NCBI GenBank assembly: GCA_017640785.1
Contig: JAEPPZ010000013.1
Location: forward strand, 1-64,000
DNA: 64,000 nt
Origin: Balneola sp.
GTDB lineage: Bacteria > Bacteroidota > Rhodothermia > Balneolales > Balneolaceae
Direction of reading: 5' to 3'
Shown: positions 35,524 through 44,373 of the stretch, piece after piece
Position numbering within the stretch: the stretch's first letter is position 1
Layout: each line of letters begins with the position of its first letter
Notes under the pieces: generated by a model
Databases searched by the model: none
What the model saw: the letters and a program-made list of their open reading frames with translations, nothing else
Told to the model about the DNA's origin: nothing
Position numbers and translations under genes: made by a program

Positions 35524-36768
35524 ATGACAACACGTAGAGTCGTTGTAACAGGGATTGGTGCTCTTACCCCAATTGGTAAGAGTACACCTGATTTCTGGAA
35601 CGGGTTGATTTCAGGTAAAAGTGGCGCAAAAACTATTGAGCACTTTGATACTGAAGGATTCCCTACAAAATTCGCAGCTACAATACCGGACTATGATTCT
35701 TCTAACTATTTCGATAGAAAAGAAGCCCGTAGATTGGACAATGTAGCTCAGTATGCATTAATAGCTTCGGATGAAGCAATTGAAGACAGTAAAATTGATC
35801 TTGAATCGATAGATAAAGATCGTGTAGCTGTTATTGTAGGAACAGGTATTGGTGGAATGAAAACATTCTACGAACAATCTGTTGAGTTCTATAATAGAGG
35901 TGCGCGAGGCGTTTCTCCCTTCTTTATACCAATGCTAATTCCGGATTTAGTTCCAGGACAGATCTCTATCAAGTATGGATTCAGAGGTCCGAACTACTGT
36001 GTTGTCTCAGCATGTGCAACCGGTTCCAATAATATTGGTGCAGCATACGATGCAATCCGTTACGGACAGTCAGATATGGCCATTACCGGTGGTTCTGAAG
36101 CTCCTGTAACTCAAATCGGTATTTCAGGATTTAATTCTATGAAGGCAATGTCGACCAGAAATGATGATCCGGAGACTGCTTCAAGACCGTTTGATGCAAA
36201 CCGTGATGGATTCGTTTTAGGAGAGGGTGCCGGAATTTTCTTCCTCGAAGAATATGAAATGGCTAAAAAACGTGGAGCCAGAATTTATGGCGAGATCGTT
36301 GGCTATGGTTATTCTGCGGATGCTTATCATATTACAGCTCCCGATCCTGATGGTGGTGGTGTTCAGTTAGCTATGAATAATGCATTAGAAGCTGCCGGTA
36401 TTATGCCTGAAGATGTTGATCATATTAATATGCATGGAACATCTACTCCTCTAGGAGATATCGCTGAAACCAATTCTATCAAGAAGGTTTTTGGTGATCA
36501 TGCAAAGAAAATAAATCTGAACTCTACTAAATCTATGACCGGCCATACATTAGGTGCTGCCGGAGCTATAGAATCAGTAGCTGCAATACTTGCTACTTAT
36601 CACGATTTGGTTCCTCCAACTATCAATTTGATGGATCAGGATCCTGAGTGTGATCTTAACTACACTGCAAACGAAGCAGTAGCAAGAAGAGTTAAGTATG
36701 CAGTTAACAATGCGTTCGGATTTGGCGGACACAATACATCGCTTGTATTCAAAAAATTTGAAGAATAA
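35524..36768 (+). CDS. fabF: Beta-ketoacyl-ACP synthase II
   Basis: FabF elongates acyl-ACP chains. The 414-residue protein has active-site Cys164 in SACATGSNN and the two catalytic histidines in MHGTSTPLGD and MTGHTLGAAGA, and it ends NNAFGFGGHNTSLVF. It follows acpP by 16 bases and is followed by rnc after 6 bases. Confidence 0.97.
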   Translation: MTTRRVVVTGIGALTPIGKSTPDFWNGLISGKSGAKTIEHFDTEGFPTKFAATIPDYDSSNYFDRKEARRLDNVAQYALIASDEAIEDSKIDLESIDKDRVAVIVGTGIGGMKTFYEQSVEFYNRGARGVSPFFIPMLIPDLVPGQISIKYGFRGPNYCVVSACATGSNNIGAAYDAIRYGQSDMAITGGSEAPVTQIGISGFNSMKAMSTRNDDPETASRPFDANRDGFVLGEGAGIFFLEEYEMAKKRGARIYGEIVGYGYSADAYHITAPDPDGGGVQLAMNNALEAAGIMPEDVDHINMHGTSTPLGDIAETNSIKKVFGDHAKKINLNSTKSMTGHTLGAAGAIESVAAILATYHDLVPPTINLMDQDPECDLNYTANEAVARRVKYAVNNAFGFGGHNTSLVFKKFEE

Positions 36769-36774
36769 TAGTTT

Positions 36775-37521
36775 ATGCCAACCTGGTTAAGGTCTTTATT
36801 TAAGAAGAAAGATCAATCAATAGATCAGGTTAAAAACGAACGATTATTACAATTAGAAAGGATCATTGGTTTTGAGATCGATGATCCTTCTTTATTTCTA
36901 CGTGCGCTAAGGCATAGATCCACACTTGCCAACGATCAATATTCAAGTCATGATTCCTATGAAAGGCTCGAATTCCTTGGAGATGCTGTACTTGACTTGA
37001 TAGCTGCAGAAGTTCTCTTTGAAAAATTTCCTACTGCTAACGAAGGGTTTCTAACCAAAAGCAGAGCAAAACTTGTAAAAGGAGAAACTTTGGCAAAGTT
37101 TTCCATAAAATTAGGGATTGAAGATCTACTTGAGCTGGGAGAGAGGTCAGATCAGGTTAGTATTTCGAAAAGTATTTTAGCAGATGTTTTTGAATCAATA
37201 ATAGCTGCAATCTATATAACAAAAGGATACGCTAATGCTTTTATGTTTGTATCCGAAGTATTTGAAAAACAGGTAGATTTTAAGAAACTGGTAAACCAAG
37301 TAGATAATTTTAAAAGTGCCCTTCTTGAATTTACTCAAGCAGAAAAAATGAGTTTGCCCAGCTATAGAGTTGTAACAGAATCCGGTCCCGGTCATGATAA
37401 AATATTTGAGATCATGGTTATAGTAGATGGCAAAGAGTTAGGAACGGGTCAGGGAAAAAGTAAAAAAAGCGCGGAACAGGAAGCCGCAAAAGTAGCTCTT
37501 AAAACTCTGGGTGTTCGGTAG
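36775..37521 (+). CDS. rnc: Ribonuclease III
   Basis: RNase III cleaves double-stranded RNA, including rRNA precursors. The 248-residue protein has a short N-terminal extension, the endonuclease signature YERLEFLGDAVLDL at about residue 61-74, SRAKLVKGETLA, DVFESIIAAIY (second metal site), and a C-terminal dsRNA-binding domain (FKSALLEFTQ ... GQGKSKKSAEQEAAKVAL). It is the last gene of the run beginning at DUF177. The next 233 bases hold no gene. Confidence 0.96.
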   Translation: MPTWLRSLFKKKDQSIDQVKNERLLQLERIIGFEIDDPSLFLRALRHRSTLANDQYSSHDSYERLEFLGDAVLDLIAAEVLFEKFPTANEGFLTKSRAKLVKGETLAKFSIKLGIEDLLELGERSDQVSISKSILADVFESIIAAIYITKGYANAFMFVSEVFEKQVDFKKLVNQVDNFKSALLEFTQAEKMSLPSYRVVTESGPGHDKIFEIMVIVDGKELGTGQGKSKKSAEQEAAKVALKTLGVR

Positions 37522-37754
37522 GTTCTAACCGGAAGTCAAATACTAAGGGCGAATTTTTCTTAGAGCTATCACTACTAAACTGTCAATGAATTAGCTGACT
37601 TATAAGGGATAACTATTCTTTTACTTAATGCACTATAAGTAAAGTAAGCTTGAATAAATATCACCAACAAATCATCAATATCTAAACTTGTTTTTTGGTC
37701 GATTTAATACGATTCTTAGCCTGCTGAAAGAATCATTTTTTAAGTCCTCTGACT

Positions 37755-39137
37755 ATGCTTGTGCAGCTCATAAAACCGGAATTCGAAGAACTTATCCAGG
37801 CAAAAGACTGGGTTGCTCTCAAAGACGTTCTGGCTGATGTTCCGGCAGCTGATATAGCTGACCTTTTGGTAGAACTTGAAGGGGATGTAGCGGTAGTTAT
37901 TTTCAGGCTTCTCAAAAAACCTCTGGCTGCTGATGTTTTTTCTACGCTCCCATCCGGTAAAGGAGTAGAGCTACTGGAACTCTTTAACCGCCAACAGTTG
38001 AGCGATGTAATGGTAAACCTGGAGCCTGATGAGCAAGTTTCTCTTATGGAAGAATTACCGGGGCACCTTACTCAACGTGTGATGAACTCGATGAATCTGG
38101 AAGACCAGAAGCAAGTCAAAAAGTTGCTTGGTTATCCTGAGGAGAGCGTTGGACGTTTGATGACGCCAAGATATGTTCGTGTAAAGACAGATTGGACCAT
38201 TGAGCGGAGCATGAAACACATCCGTAAATATGCAGAAGTAGCAGAGACTTTAAACCGTATATATGTAGTTGATGACAAAGAATATCTGATCGATGATCTG
38301 CGGTTAACAGAATTGATACTAGCCGATCCTGAAGAGACTATCGAAACCTTGATGGACAGATCATTCGAAACCTTGATGGCTTACGAAGATCAGGAAGAAG
38401 CGGTTAAAATGTTTGCCAAATATGACAGAGCAGCTTTGCCCGTTGTAGATACAGATGGGATCTTGGTTGGTATTGTTACTGTGGATGATGTGATCGACGT
38501 TGCTGAGGAAGAAGCAACCGAGGATATGCAGAAAATGGCGGGTATGGACGCGCTGGATGATTATTATTCTCAGACAACAGTTGGCAAGCTTGTGAAGAAA
38601 AGGATCACCTGGTTGATTGTGCTTTTTGTTGGACAGATTTTGACTGCACTAACCATGAGTGGTTATGAGGAAGTACTTCAGAAAATAGTTTTGCTCTCTT
38701 ACTTTGTGCCATTACTGATTGCAAGTGGAGGGAATTCCGGTTCACAGGCTGCAACATTGATCATTCGTGCATTGGCAACGGACGATATTAAATCAGACGG
38801 ATGGAAAATGGTTCTCAAAAAAGAAGGAAGTTCAGGCCTGATGTTAGGCTCCATACTTGGAGTTTTAGGGTTTGCTACTTTGATCGTCTGGGGTTTAATT
38901 GATGGCGATCCGATGAATATGGAACTGGTGCTTAAGGCCATTGTGGTTGCATCCAGTTTACTACTCATCGTTGTATTCGGAAATGTGATAGGAGCGATGC
39001 TTCCTTTTATATTATCTAAAGTCGGACTCGATCCGGCTGTTTCATCAGCACCTTTTGTTGCAACAATAGTGGATGTAAGCGGAATCATTATTTATTTTAG
39101 CATTGCTGTATTTTTACTCAGTGGAATTTTACTCTAA
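37755..39137 (+). CDS. mgtE: Magnesium transporter MgtE
   Basis: MgtE is a Mg2+-selective channel of the inner membrane gated by its cytoplasmic domain. The 460-residue protein has the N domain (DVLADVPAADIADLLVELEG and repeats), a CBS pair (LMTPRYVRVKTDWTIERSM; GILVGIVTVDDVIDVAEEE) and five C-terminal membrane helices with ASGGNSGSQAATLIIRAL and KVGLDPAVSSAPFVATIVDVSG, the pore region. No M-box leader was found upstream. The ATG at 37755 has no strong ribosome site. Confidence 0.95.
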   Translation: MLVQLIKPEFEELIQAKDWVALKDVLADVPAADIADLLVELEGDVAVVIFRLLKKPLAADVFSTLPSGKGVELLELFNRQQLSDVMVNLEPDEQVSLMEELPGHLTQRVMNSMNLEDQKQVKKLLGYPEESVGRLMTPRYVRVKTDWTIERSMKHIRKYAEVAETLNRIYVVDDKEYLIDDLRLTELILADPEETIETLMDRSFETLMAYEDQEEAVKMFAKYDRAALPVVDTDGILVGIVTVDDVIDVAEEEATEDMQKMAGMDALDDYYSQTTVGKLVKKRITWLIVLFVGQILTALTMSGYEEVLQKIVLLSYFVPLLIASGGNSGSQAATLIIRALATDDIKSDGWKMVLKKEGSSGLMLGSILGVLGFATLIVWGLIDGDPMNMELVLKAIVVASSLLLIVVFGNVIGAMLPFILSKVGLDPAVSSAPFVATIVDVSGIIIYFSIAVFLLSGILL

Positions 39138-39152
39138 TCGTTATATCAATCA

Positions 39153-40001
39153 ATGAAAGCATATCTGGATCTTGTAAAAAACGTTCTTGAAAACGGCGTA
39201 CGAAAAGAAAACAGAACAGGTACCGATACCATATCAAATTTCGCGGAATTCTATAAAGTAGATCTCTCAGAAGGGTTTCCTTTGTTGACTACTAAAAAAG
39301 TGTTTTTTCGCTCAGTTATTCTGGAATTGCTTTGGTATTTACGCGGAGAAGATCACATTCGTTGGCTACGCGATGAAAACGATTGCCATATCTGGGATGC
39401 CTGGGCTGATGAAGACGGACATGTTGGCCCGATCTATCCTGTGCTTTGGAGACGATTCCCTTATCTGGAAAAAGAGAATGTAAATCTTGAAGGAATCGGA
39501 GGAGCTGTTGAAAGTGAAACCTGGGTTCGTAAAGAATTCGATCAGGTTCAACGCGCTATTGATATGCTCAAAACTAATCCAAACAGCAGAAGAATTGTAG
39601 TAAGTACCTGGCATCCCGGTTTGTTGGGAGAAATGGCTCTTCCGCCGTGTCATATCATGTATATTTTTAATGTGAGTAACGGAAAACTGAACTGCCACCT
39701 TACTCAACGTTCAGGTGATATTGCACTGGGAATTCCATTTAATCTGGCTTGCTACTCAGCTTTAACGATGGCGATAGCTCAGGAAGTTGGTTTAGAACCC
39801 GGTACATTTGCTCACACCATCGTGGATGCTCATATCTACGTAAATCATGTGGACGGACTTAAAGAACAGCTTAAAAGAGAACCTCGTGAATTGCCAACTT
39901 TGGAAATAGCCAAAAAACCGGTTGATGAGCTGACTTTTGATGATTTTAAACTTCATAATTACGATCCGGATCCCGTGATCAAATTTGAGGTTGCAGTATG
40001 A
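39153..40001 (+). CDS. thyA: Thymidylate synthase ThyA
   Basis: ThyA methylates dUMP to dTMP with methylene-tetrahydrofolate. The 282-residue protein has NRTGTDTISNFAEF, the FPLLTTKKVFF block, WYLRGEDHIRWL, active-site Cys166 in LPPCHIMYIF, and QRSGDIALGIPFNLACYS. The segment usually reading GxxYGxQWR is GPIYPVLWRRF here, with an insertion of about 20 residues after it. Catalytic residues are otherwise present. The stop overlaps folA by 4 bases, so the enzyme that consumes folate and the one that regenerates it are coupled. Confidence 0.93.
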   Translation: MKAYLDLVKNVLENGVRKENRTGTDTISNFAEFYKVDLSEGFPLLTTKKVFFRSVILELLWYLRGEDHIRWLRDENDCHIWDAWADEDGHVGPIYPVLWRRFPYLEKENVNLEGIGGAVESETWVRKEFDQVQRAIDMLKTNPNSRRIVVSTWHPGLLGEMALPPCHIMYIFNVSNGKLNCHLTQRSGDIALGIPFNLACYSALTMAIAQEVGLEPGTFAHTIVDAHIYVNHVDGLKEQLKREPRELPTLEIAKKPVDELTFDDFKLHNYDPDPVIKFEVAV

Positions 40002-40465
40002 CTTTGACCATTGTTGTAGCCCATGACCCGAATTTGGTAATTGGGAAAGAAGGTGGACTACCATGGCGCTATCCTGAAGATCTGAAGCACTTCAAACAAA
40101 CCACCTTGGGAGGAACAATGATCATGGGAAGAGGTGTGTTTGAAGAACTGAATGAGATTCCGCTTCCCGGTAGAAAAAACATCGTTCTGACCAGAACCAA
40201 GACCTATGACAATGTCGATACATATACTTCTTTGCAAATTGCCTTAGATGAATTGGATGAAGAAGAAGTATTCATCATAGGTGGAGGAGTCTTGTATAGA
40301 GATGCGCTACCTATGGCCGATAAAATGATCGTAACGCAGGTAAATAAAGAATACGATGGAGATACTTACTTTCCGGAATATCGCGATGATATCGGCAAAA
40401 CCTGGATCGAAACCGATCGCCGGGAAACCGATGACTTGACCTTCTTGGTTTTCGAGAAAGCTTGA
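39998..40465 (+). CDS. folA: Dihydrofolate reductase
   Basis: FolA regenerates tetrahydrofolate after ThyA. The 155-residue protein has IVVAHDPNLVIGKEGGLPWRYPEDLKHF split into the standard Met20-loop and substrate region, MIMGRGVFEEL, RKNIVLTRT (NADPH binding), and EEVFIIGGGVLYRDALP. The start ATG overlaps the thyA stop (ATGA). The fold ends in FLVFEKA, a normal C-terminus. Confidence 0.95.
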   Translation: MTLTIVVAHDPNLVIGKEGGLPWRYPEDLKHFKQTTLGGTMIMGRGVFEELNEIPLPGRKNIVLTRTKTYDNVDTYTSLQIALDELDEEEVFIIGGGVLYRDALPMADKMIVTQVNKEYDGDTYFPEYRDDIGKTWIETDRRETDDLTFLVFEKA

Positions 40466-40550
40466 TCTGTATTTTTTTACTTTAGATTTATATAAAAGTC
40501 TACGGATTAAGCTATAAGAGTAAAGTAAATTTTTTCCGAAGAATTCAGAG

Positions 40551-41210
40551 ATGAATAAAAATTCAAAAAAACCATGGCCTACCAAAGCAGCAATGGCTCA
40601 GGTTTATGAAATGAATCTTTGGGGAGGAGAGAGCGACGAATTTTATTCAGGAGATGGCTCACATTTTTCTGAGTTAGTAGATCCGTATATCAATGTTGTT
40701 AAATCATTTTTGTCTTCTTTTGATGATTCACTAACAGTTTGTGACTTGGGGTGTGGAGATTTCAATGTTGGGAAAGAGCTGGTACAACATTCAAAAAAAT
40801 ACATCGCTGTAGATATTGTCCCTGAATTGATCGAGAGAAATAAGCAGATGTTCAAAGCTGATCATTTGGAATTCCGGTGTTTGAATATCGCCAATGATGA
40901 TCTTCCTGAAGCTGATTGTGCAATACTGAGACAAGTTCTTCAGCACTTATCGAATGCAGAAGTAAAGAGTGTAGTTCAAAAATTGAAAGACTATAAATAC
41001 GTTATTCTCACAGAACATATTCCTGAAGGAGGTTTTGATCCTAACACAGATATCATCTCAGGACAGGGAACCAGGCTAAAAAAGAAAAGTGGTTTAAGAA
41101 TATTGGAGTCCCCGTTCAATTTTAAGGTAAAAGAGAAGCAAAAGTTATTATCAATTGTTTTGGATGACGGAAGAGGAATTATAGAAACCTGGCTTTATCG
41201 GATTTTCTAG
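40551..41210 (+). CDS. Class I SAM-dependent methyltransferase
   Basis: The 219-residue protein has the SAM-binding motif VCDLGCGDFNVGKEL, then KYIAVDIVPELIERNK (motif II acidic residue) and FRCLNIANDDLPEADCAILRQVLQHL (motifs III-IV). The N-terminal MNLWGGESDEFYSGDGSH is seen in methyltransferases acting on small molecules or glycans, but no substrate can be named. It appears monocistronic, and a repeat-rich spacer follows. Confidence 0.85.
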   Translation: MNKNSKKPWPTKAAMAQVYEMNLWGGESDEFYSGDGSHFSELVDPYINVVKSFLSSFDDSLTVCDLGCGDFNVGKELVQHSKKYIAVDIVPELIERNKQMFKADHLEFRCLNIANDDLPEADCAILRQVLQHLSNAEVKSVVQKLKDYKYVILTEHIPEGGFDPNTDIISGQGTRLKKKSGLRILESPFNFKVKEKQKLLSIVLDDGRGIIETWLYRIF

Positions 41211-41393
41211 CATCTCAGAATAATTCTAAGAGACCTTTTAAATTATTCGGATTCAAGTAAGCGGTCTCTATAGTACTATTAGGTTAAGCTTTACACTAGA
41301 AGAGCCTTCAGGCTCGGCTTAAAGCACAGAGGTTGGTCATTCTTGTAGATGTCAGGTAATTCACTGACAGTTTTTGAACAGTAAAATATATAG

Positions 41394-41428
41394 GGTCATC
41401 CCGAACTCGTTTCGGGATCTTTGTAAGG
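41394..41428. repeat. Dispersed palindromic repeat, copy 2 (left flank of GIY-YIG gene)
   Basis: GGTCATCCCGAACTCG then TTTCGGGATCTTTGTAAGG is nearly identical to 7814-7849. It contains the ATCCCGAA/TTCGGGAT hairpin. It is 28 bases before the GIY-YIG start. The remaining spacer from 41211 holds two short hairpins (GAGCC/GGCTC near 41315 and GTCAG/CTGAC near 41355) and no gene. Confidence 0.8.
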
Positions 41429-41456
41429 AATTGCTCTTGAAACGGTCTTACTTACT

Positions 41457-41750
41457 ATGAACAAAGGCTATGTGTACTTTCTAACTAACTATCGAAGAAC
41501 TACGATGTACATCGGAGTTACCAATAACATTCATTCAAGAGTGTGGAAACATAAACTGGGAGAAGGGTCTTTATTTACTTCAAAGTATAAACTAACCATT
41601 CTTATATATGCGGAAGAATACGATACTATAAGTGATGCTATAGCAAGGGAGAAGCAATTAAAAAATTGGCATAAACAGTGGAAATGGAATCTGGTAAAGC
41701 AAAACAATCCAAAATTAGAGGATTGGTATGATACCTTAAGAGGATGGTAA
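41457..41750 (+). CDS. GIY-YIG nuclease family protein
   Basis: The 97-residue protein is a stand-alone GIY-YIG domain of the UPF0213/YhbQ type: GYVYFLTNYRRTTMYIGVTNN (with the Tyr pair and catalytic Arg in HSRVWKHK), KYKLTILIYAEEYDTISDAIAREKQLKNWHKQWKWNLV, and a C-terminal W(Y)DTLRGW. The glutamate in AIAREKQLK is the conserved metal ligand. Such single-domain proteins are multicopy in many Bacteroidota. Here the gene lies between inverted copies of a palindromic repeat, which suggests a mobile or repeat-linked unit. Confidence 0.92.
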   Translation: MNKGYVYFLTNYRRTTMYIGVTNNIHSRVWKHKLGEGSLFTSKYKLTILIYAEEYDTISDAIAREKQLKNWHKQWKWNLVKQNNPKLEDWYDTLRGW

Positions 41751-41774
41751 ACAAGAACAGACTAAAAGCCTTTA

Positions 41775-41805
41775 CGTAAGATCCCGAAATAAATTCGGGA
41801 TGACC
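41775..41805. repeat. Dispersed palindromic repeat, copy 3 inverted (right flank of GIY-YIG gene)
   Basis: GATCCCGAAATAAATTCGGG followed by ATGACC is the reverse complement of the left-flank element with a few changes. The GIY-YIG gene is therefore framed by inverted repeats about 350 bases apart. Confidence 0.75.
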
Positions 41806-41892
41806 TGCTTGCAATATTGAGGTTGGAATAAAGAAATTTTGTCAACGAATTATCTAACATCTACAACCCTGAACTTGATTCAGGATTGTAGA

Positions 41893-41952
41893 TGTTTAGA
41901 TTCTATTTACCAGTCCAAATATTTTCGCACAAGCGCGAGGCTTGCGCTAAGA
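41893..41952. repeat. 60-bp direct repeat, copy 1
   Basis: The stretch starts TGTTTAGATTCTATTTAC and ends CTTGCGCTAAGA. It matches 43091-43150 at most positions with no gap. It includes a CAAGC/GCTTG hairpin. It begins 33 bases after the 3' end of the minus-strand DoxX gene and could end that transcript. Confidence 0.75.
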
Positions 41953-41984
41953 AGGATGAGGATAACAGACCTTAATTTTATTAT

Positions 41985-42716
41985 TTATTTTTCGTCCATT
42001 CGTTTCTTTTGATCCGCAAACTTATCTAAACAATCATCCAAAATGTCGCCGTCTAAATGAACACATTCACAAAATTCATTTCCAATGTTCTCATATTCAG
42101 TACCGGCATATTGTTTATTACAATCAGATAATGAATTCCTTGGCATAATATCAAATCCATGCAGGAATGTTAAAATTGTTAGCGCGAAAGTTGCTCCAAC
42201 TCCACCAAAGAATAAGAAAGGAAATTTGTTTTCGTATTTCTCCGGTCTTTTTACAATACCGAAATCAGATACTTTCTTGAATGGAAAAATGTACTTTAAT
42301 CTGTCATAATTCCAAGCGAGTATATATAAATTAGCTAGAACCATTAAAGTTGAAGTGATAAACGAACCTTCAAATCTTACGGCTATAGAAAGAATACATA
42401 TATTTAAAATGATCGGGAAATAGAGTAGCGCACCTAAAGTTACTGTCCGTGGTATTAAAAGTAATATTGCTGCAAGAATTTGGGCAATTCCGATAAAGGG
42501 ATAATAAAAACCTGTATGATGTAGAGCAGTTAAATACGCTCCCATTGGATGGATTTCCGATAAACCGCCGGCAAATCTTTCGTCGATAATTTTCACGATT
42601 CCGGCCGCAATAAAAGCGTAAGCTAAAATTATTCGACAAAAAATAGAGAAATACCAATACCATCTATTTTGCTTGACTTGATAATGCAATTCATCAAGTT
42701 TTGATCCTAGGCTCAT
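41985..42716 (-). CDS. DoxX family membrane protein
   Basis: The 243-residue protein has four N-terminal membrane helices with FIAAGIVKIIDERFAGG (DoxX-type first loop) and a HPMGAYLTALHHTGFYYP segment. A fifth helix precedes a polar C-terminal tail of about 50 residues containing three cysteines (SDCNKQ, FCECVH, DDCLDK). DoxX proteins act in membrane redox or sulfur metabolism; no specific role is clear here. The cysteine-bearing tail is unusual for the family. It lies between the two 60-bp repeats. Confidence 0.78.
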   Translation of the reverse strand: MSLGSKLDELHYQVKQNRWYWYFSIFCRIILAYAFIAAGIVKIIDERFAGGLSEIHPMGAYLTALHHTGFYYPFIGIAQILAAILLLIPRTVTLGALLYFPIILNICILSIAVRFEGSFITSTLMVLANLYILAWNYDRLKYIFPFKKVSDFGIVKRPEKYENKFPFLFFGGVGATFALTILTFLHGFDIMPRNSLSDCNKQYAGTEYENIGNEFCECVHLDGDILDDCLDKFADQKKRMDEK

Positions 42717-42912
42717 AATTAATTTATCCTGTAGTTTGATTCCAGCTTGTTACATGGTGATTAGAATGATCGCTTGCATTACAAAATCATAGAGGATTAA
42801 TACTGAAGATCTTTCTTATCTCGCATTCTAAAAATTTGTAACTCCAGGATAGTAATTAAAAGTGCTTTGAAATACAAAGCGTAAATTATCTTTATGAAAA
42901 ATGAGGTTAGTA

Positions 42913-43010
42913 CTACTCCTGCTTCCTCAATAAAAACCAAGTCCCATGTATAAGAAGAGCATCAATCATAGTTACGATGGTATACTTGAGGTAAAGCCCA
43001 TTGTCATTCT
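42913..43010 (-). pseudogene. Decayed 3' end of an aquaporin gene
   Basis: Read on the minus strand, one frame ends YTIVTMIDALLI-HGTWFLLRKQE-stop. This aligns with the end of the intact aquaporin at 44473-45114 (YIVAPIIGALLASGTWFLLREKD-stop). DNA identity is roughly two thirds over about 85 bases and the stop position is preserved. No start or upstream domain remains. The rest of the 458-base spacer 42717-43174 holds a short hairpin near 42865, a TCATTCTGAGC/GAATCTGC repeat fragment at 43009-43034, and the 60-bp repeat. Confidence 0.6.
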
Positions 43011-43090
43011 GAGCATACTTGCGAAGAATCTGCACAGCTGTTTTTTTGATGAGATTTAAAAATCAGGGTCACCCTGTCCGCCAGCTGGGG

Positions 43091-43150
43091 TGTTTAGATT
43101 CTATTTACTAGTCCAAAAATTTCCACACAAGCGTGACGCTTGCGCTAAGA
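43091..43150. repeat. 60-bp direct repeat, copy 2
   Basis: This is the partner of 41893-41952. Its GCGTGACGCTTGCGC hairpin is better paired than in copy 1. It begins 25 bases after the 3' end of the minus-strand HEPN gene, the same relation to a minus-strand stop as copy 1. Confidence 0.75.
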
Positions 43151-43174
43151 TGGGGGGAATATAAAGGGGCTTGA

Positions 43175-43744
43175 TTACCCTGTTTGTCGAATCCAGTCAC
43201 GAATATTCATACCGATTCTTTCTATGTCTTCCTTTGCGACATTACCTCCATGCATTATAATATTTCTCGACCTTTCAAGAGTCGCCAAAACAGATTTACA
43301 CCATTCAAGATTTGTTAGAACATCTTCAAATAAACTCCAATTAGTTACAATTATTGATGATAGATCTCCAAAATCACAATAGCCTATTTCTTCTCCTCCT
43401 CTACTTCCATGCCATCTGAATTTTAAATCGTCCTCTAATCTTGTTTTAACCTTTTTCTGAATTCTTTCTGGAACTTTTGACCACCATTCCTCTTGATACT
43501 CCTCAGCCATCGCACTTTTAACCAAAAACCTAACCGTATTTTCAAATGCGTGAAGGGCTACATAGACAATTGACATTCTTTTAGCAATTTCAATTGAGTC
43601 ACTATCTAACATATCAAAGGAAAGTGCTTTCATTAAAGCATATTCTTCTTCTTTTCCAAAATTTGAAATGGTTCTTCTCCCTACTTTGTCAAGACTTTCT
43701 TCTGTAAGTACCCCTCTATAAATAAAATTATATAGATCATCCAT
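43175..43744 (-). CDS. Swt1-like HEPN domain protein
   Basis: The 189-residue all-helical protein resembles the Swt1-type HEPN family. Its C-terminal helix contains R160-N-I-I-M-H165, the R-x4-H motif that forms the RNase active site in HEPN toxins. An upstream helix (SIVYVALHAFENTVRFLV) fits the first HEPN helix pair. There is no signal peptide. Its start overlaps the stop of the DUF5343 gene by one base, so the two are made together. Together they look like a toxin or defence module, although no activity can be shown from sequence. Confidence 0.75.
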   Translation of the reverse strand: MDDLYNFIYRGVLTEESLDKVGRRTISNFGKEEEYALMKALSFDMLDSDSIEIAKRMSIVYVALHAFENTVRFLVKSAMAEEYQEEWWSKVPERIQKKVKTRLEDDLKFRWHGSRGGEEIGYCDFGDLSSIIVTNWSLFEDVLTNLEWCKSVLATLERSRNIIMHGGNVAKEDIERIGMNIRDWIRQTG

Positions 43745-44373
43745 TATCCTAAATGTTCTCTTAGGCTTTTAAATATAGCATCGTATACTGCTTGGTCTCT
43801 TGTATCAGGTAGAACTATGTTTATATGATACTGTAAAGAATCTAAACCAACTGTAGCTGCATTAACAGCATTTTTTTGTTGAGTTTTAGGCTCTTCCTTT
43901 TTTGCTGGAGTAGCCTTGCTAGTTTCAGTTTTTGGTTTAGAATCTCGTGGAGAAAAGTCTGCTAATTCACAAAGTCCAACAAATGTTTTGGCAATCAATT
44001 TTATTACATTATCCTTTTTCTTGCCAGCATAAAGAGTTTTTAATTTGTTCTGTACATCATCTGCTGACATTGTATTAGCATCTTTCTTGATTGCGAAAAG
44101 ATCGGAGTACATTTCTTCAATTCCTTCAGCAAGAACTTTATCTGCAATAGTTTTGTCTAAGTATTCAAAATATCTTTTCGTAGGTACTCCATTGCTATCC
44201 AAAAAACCAAGCTCTTTTAAAATACCTATAAAGGTTCTATCGTTAGTGCTTTTGAATTCTAAGTTTTGAAGGAACTTAACAGAAAATCGTTCAGGAGGTT
44301 GAGCTTCTTGAATTGCATCAAAATATGCTCCTAATGACCCATATTTAACTGTATAACTATCTGGTAATGCCAT
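43744..44373 (-). CDS. DUF5343 domain-containing protein
   Basis: From ATG 44373 (MALPDSYTVKYGSLGAYF; a start 12 codons earlier is unlikely) the protein has about 209 residues. The N-terminal PERFSVKFLQNLEFKSTNDRTFIGILKELGFLD segment and KRYFEYLDKTIADKVLAEGI match DUF5343, a helical, probably winged-helix-like domain. A Lys/Ala/Thr/Glu-rich linker (PKTETSKATPAKKEEPKTQQ) leads to a C-terminal NIVLPDTRDQAVYDAIFKSL strand-helix unit. The function is unknown. It is coupled to the HEPN gene, with which it may form a regulator/effector pair. Confidence 0.75.
   Translation of the reverse strand: MALPDSYTVKYGSLGAYFDAIQEAQPPERFSVKFLQNLEFKSTNDRTFIGILKELGFLDSNGVPTKRYFEYLDKTIADKVLAEGIEEMYSDLFAIKKDANTMSADDVQNKLKTLYAGKKKDNVIKLIAKTFVGLCELADFSPRDSKPKTETSKATPAKKEEPKTQQKNAVNAATVGLDSLQYHINIVLPDTRDQAVYDAIFKSLREHLG

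Noticed and set aside
37522-37754. Mg2+ riboswitch (M-box) before mgtE
   Set aside because: No M-box consensus start and no terminator-like expression platform could be found in the 233-base leader.
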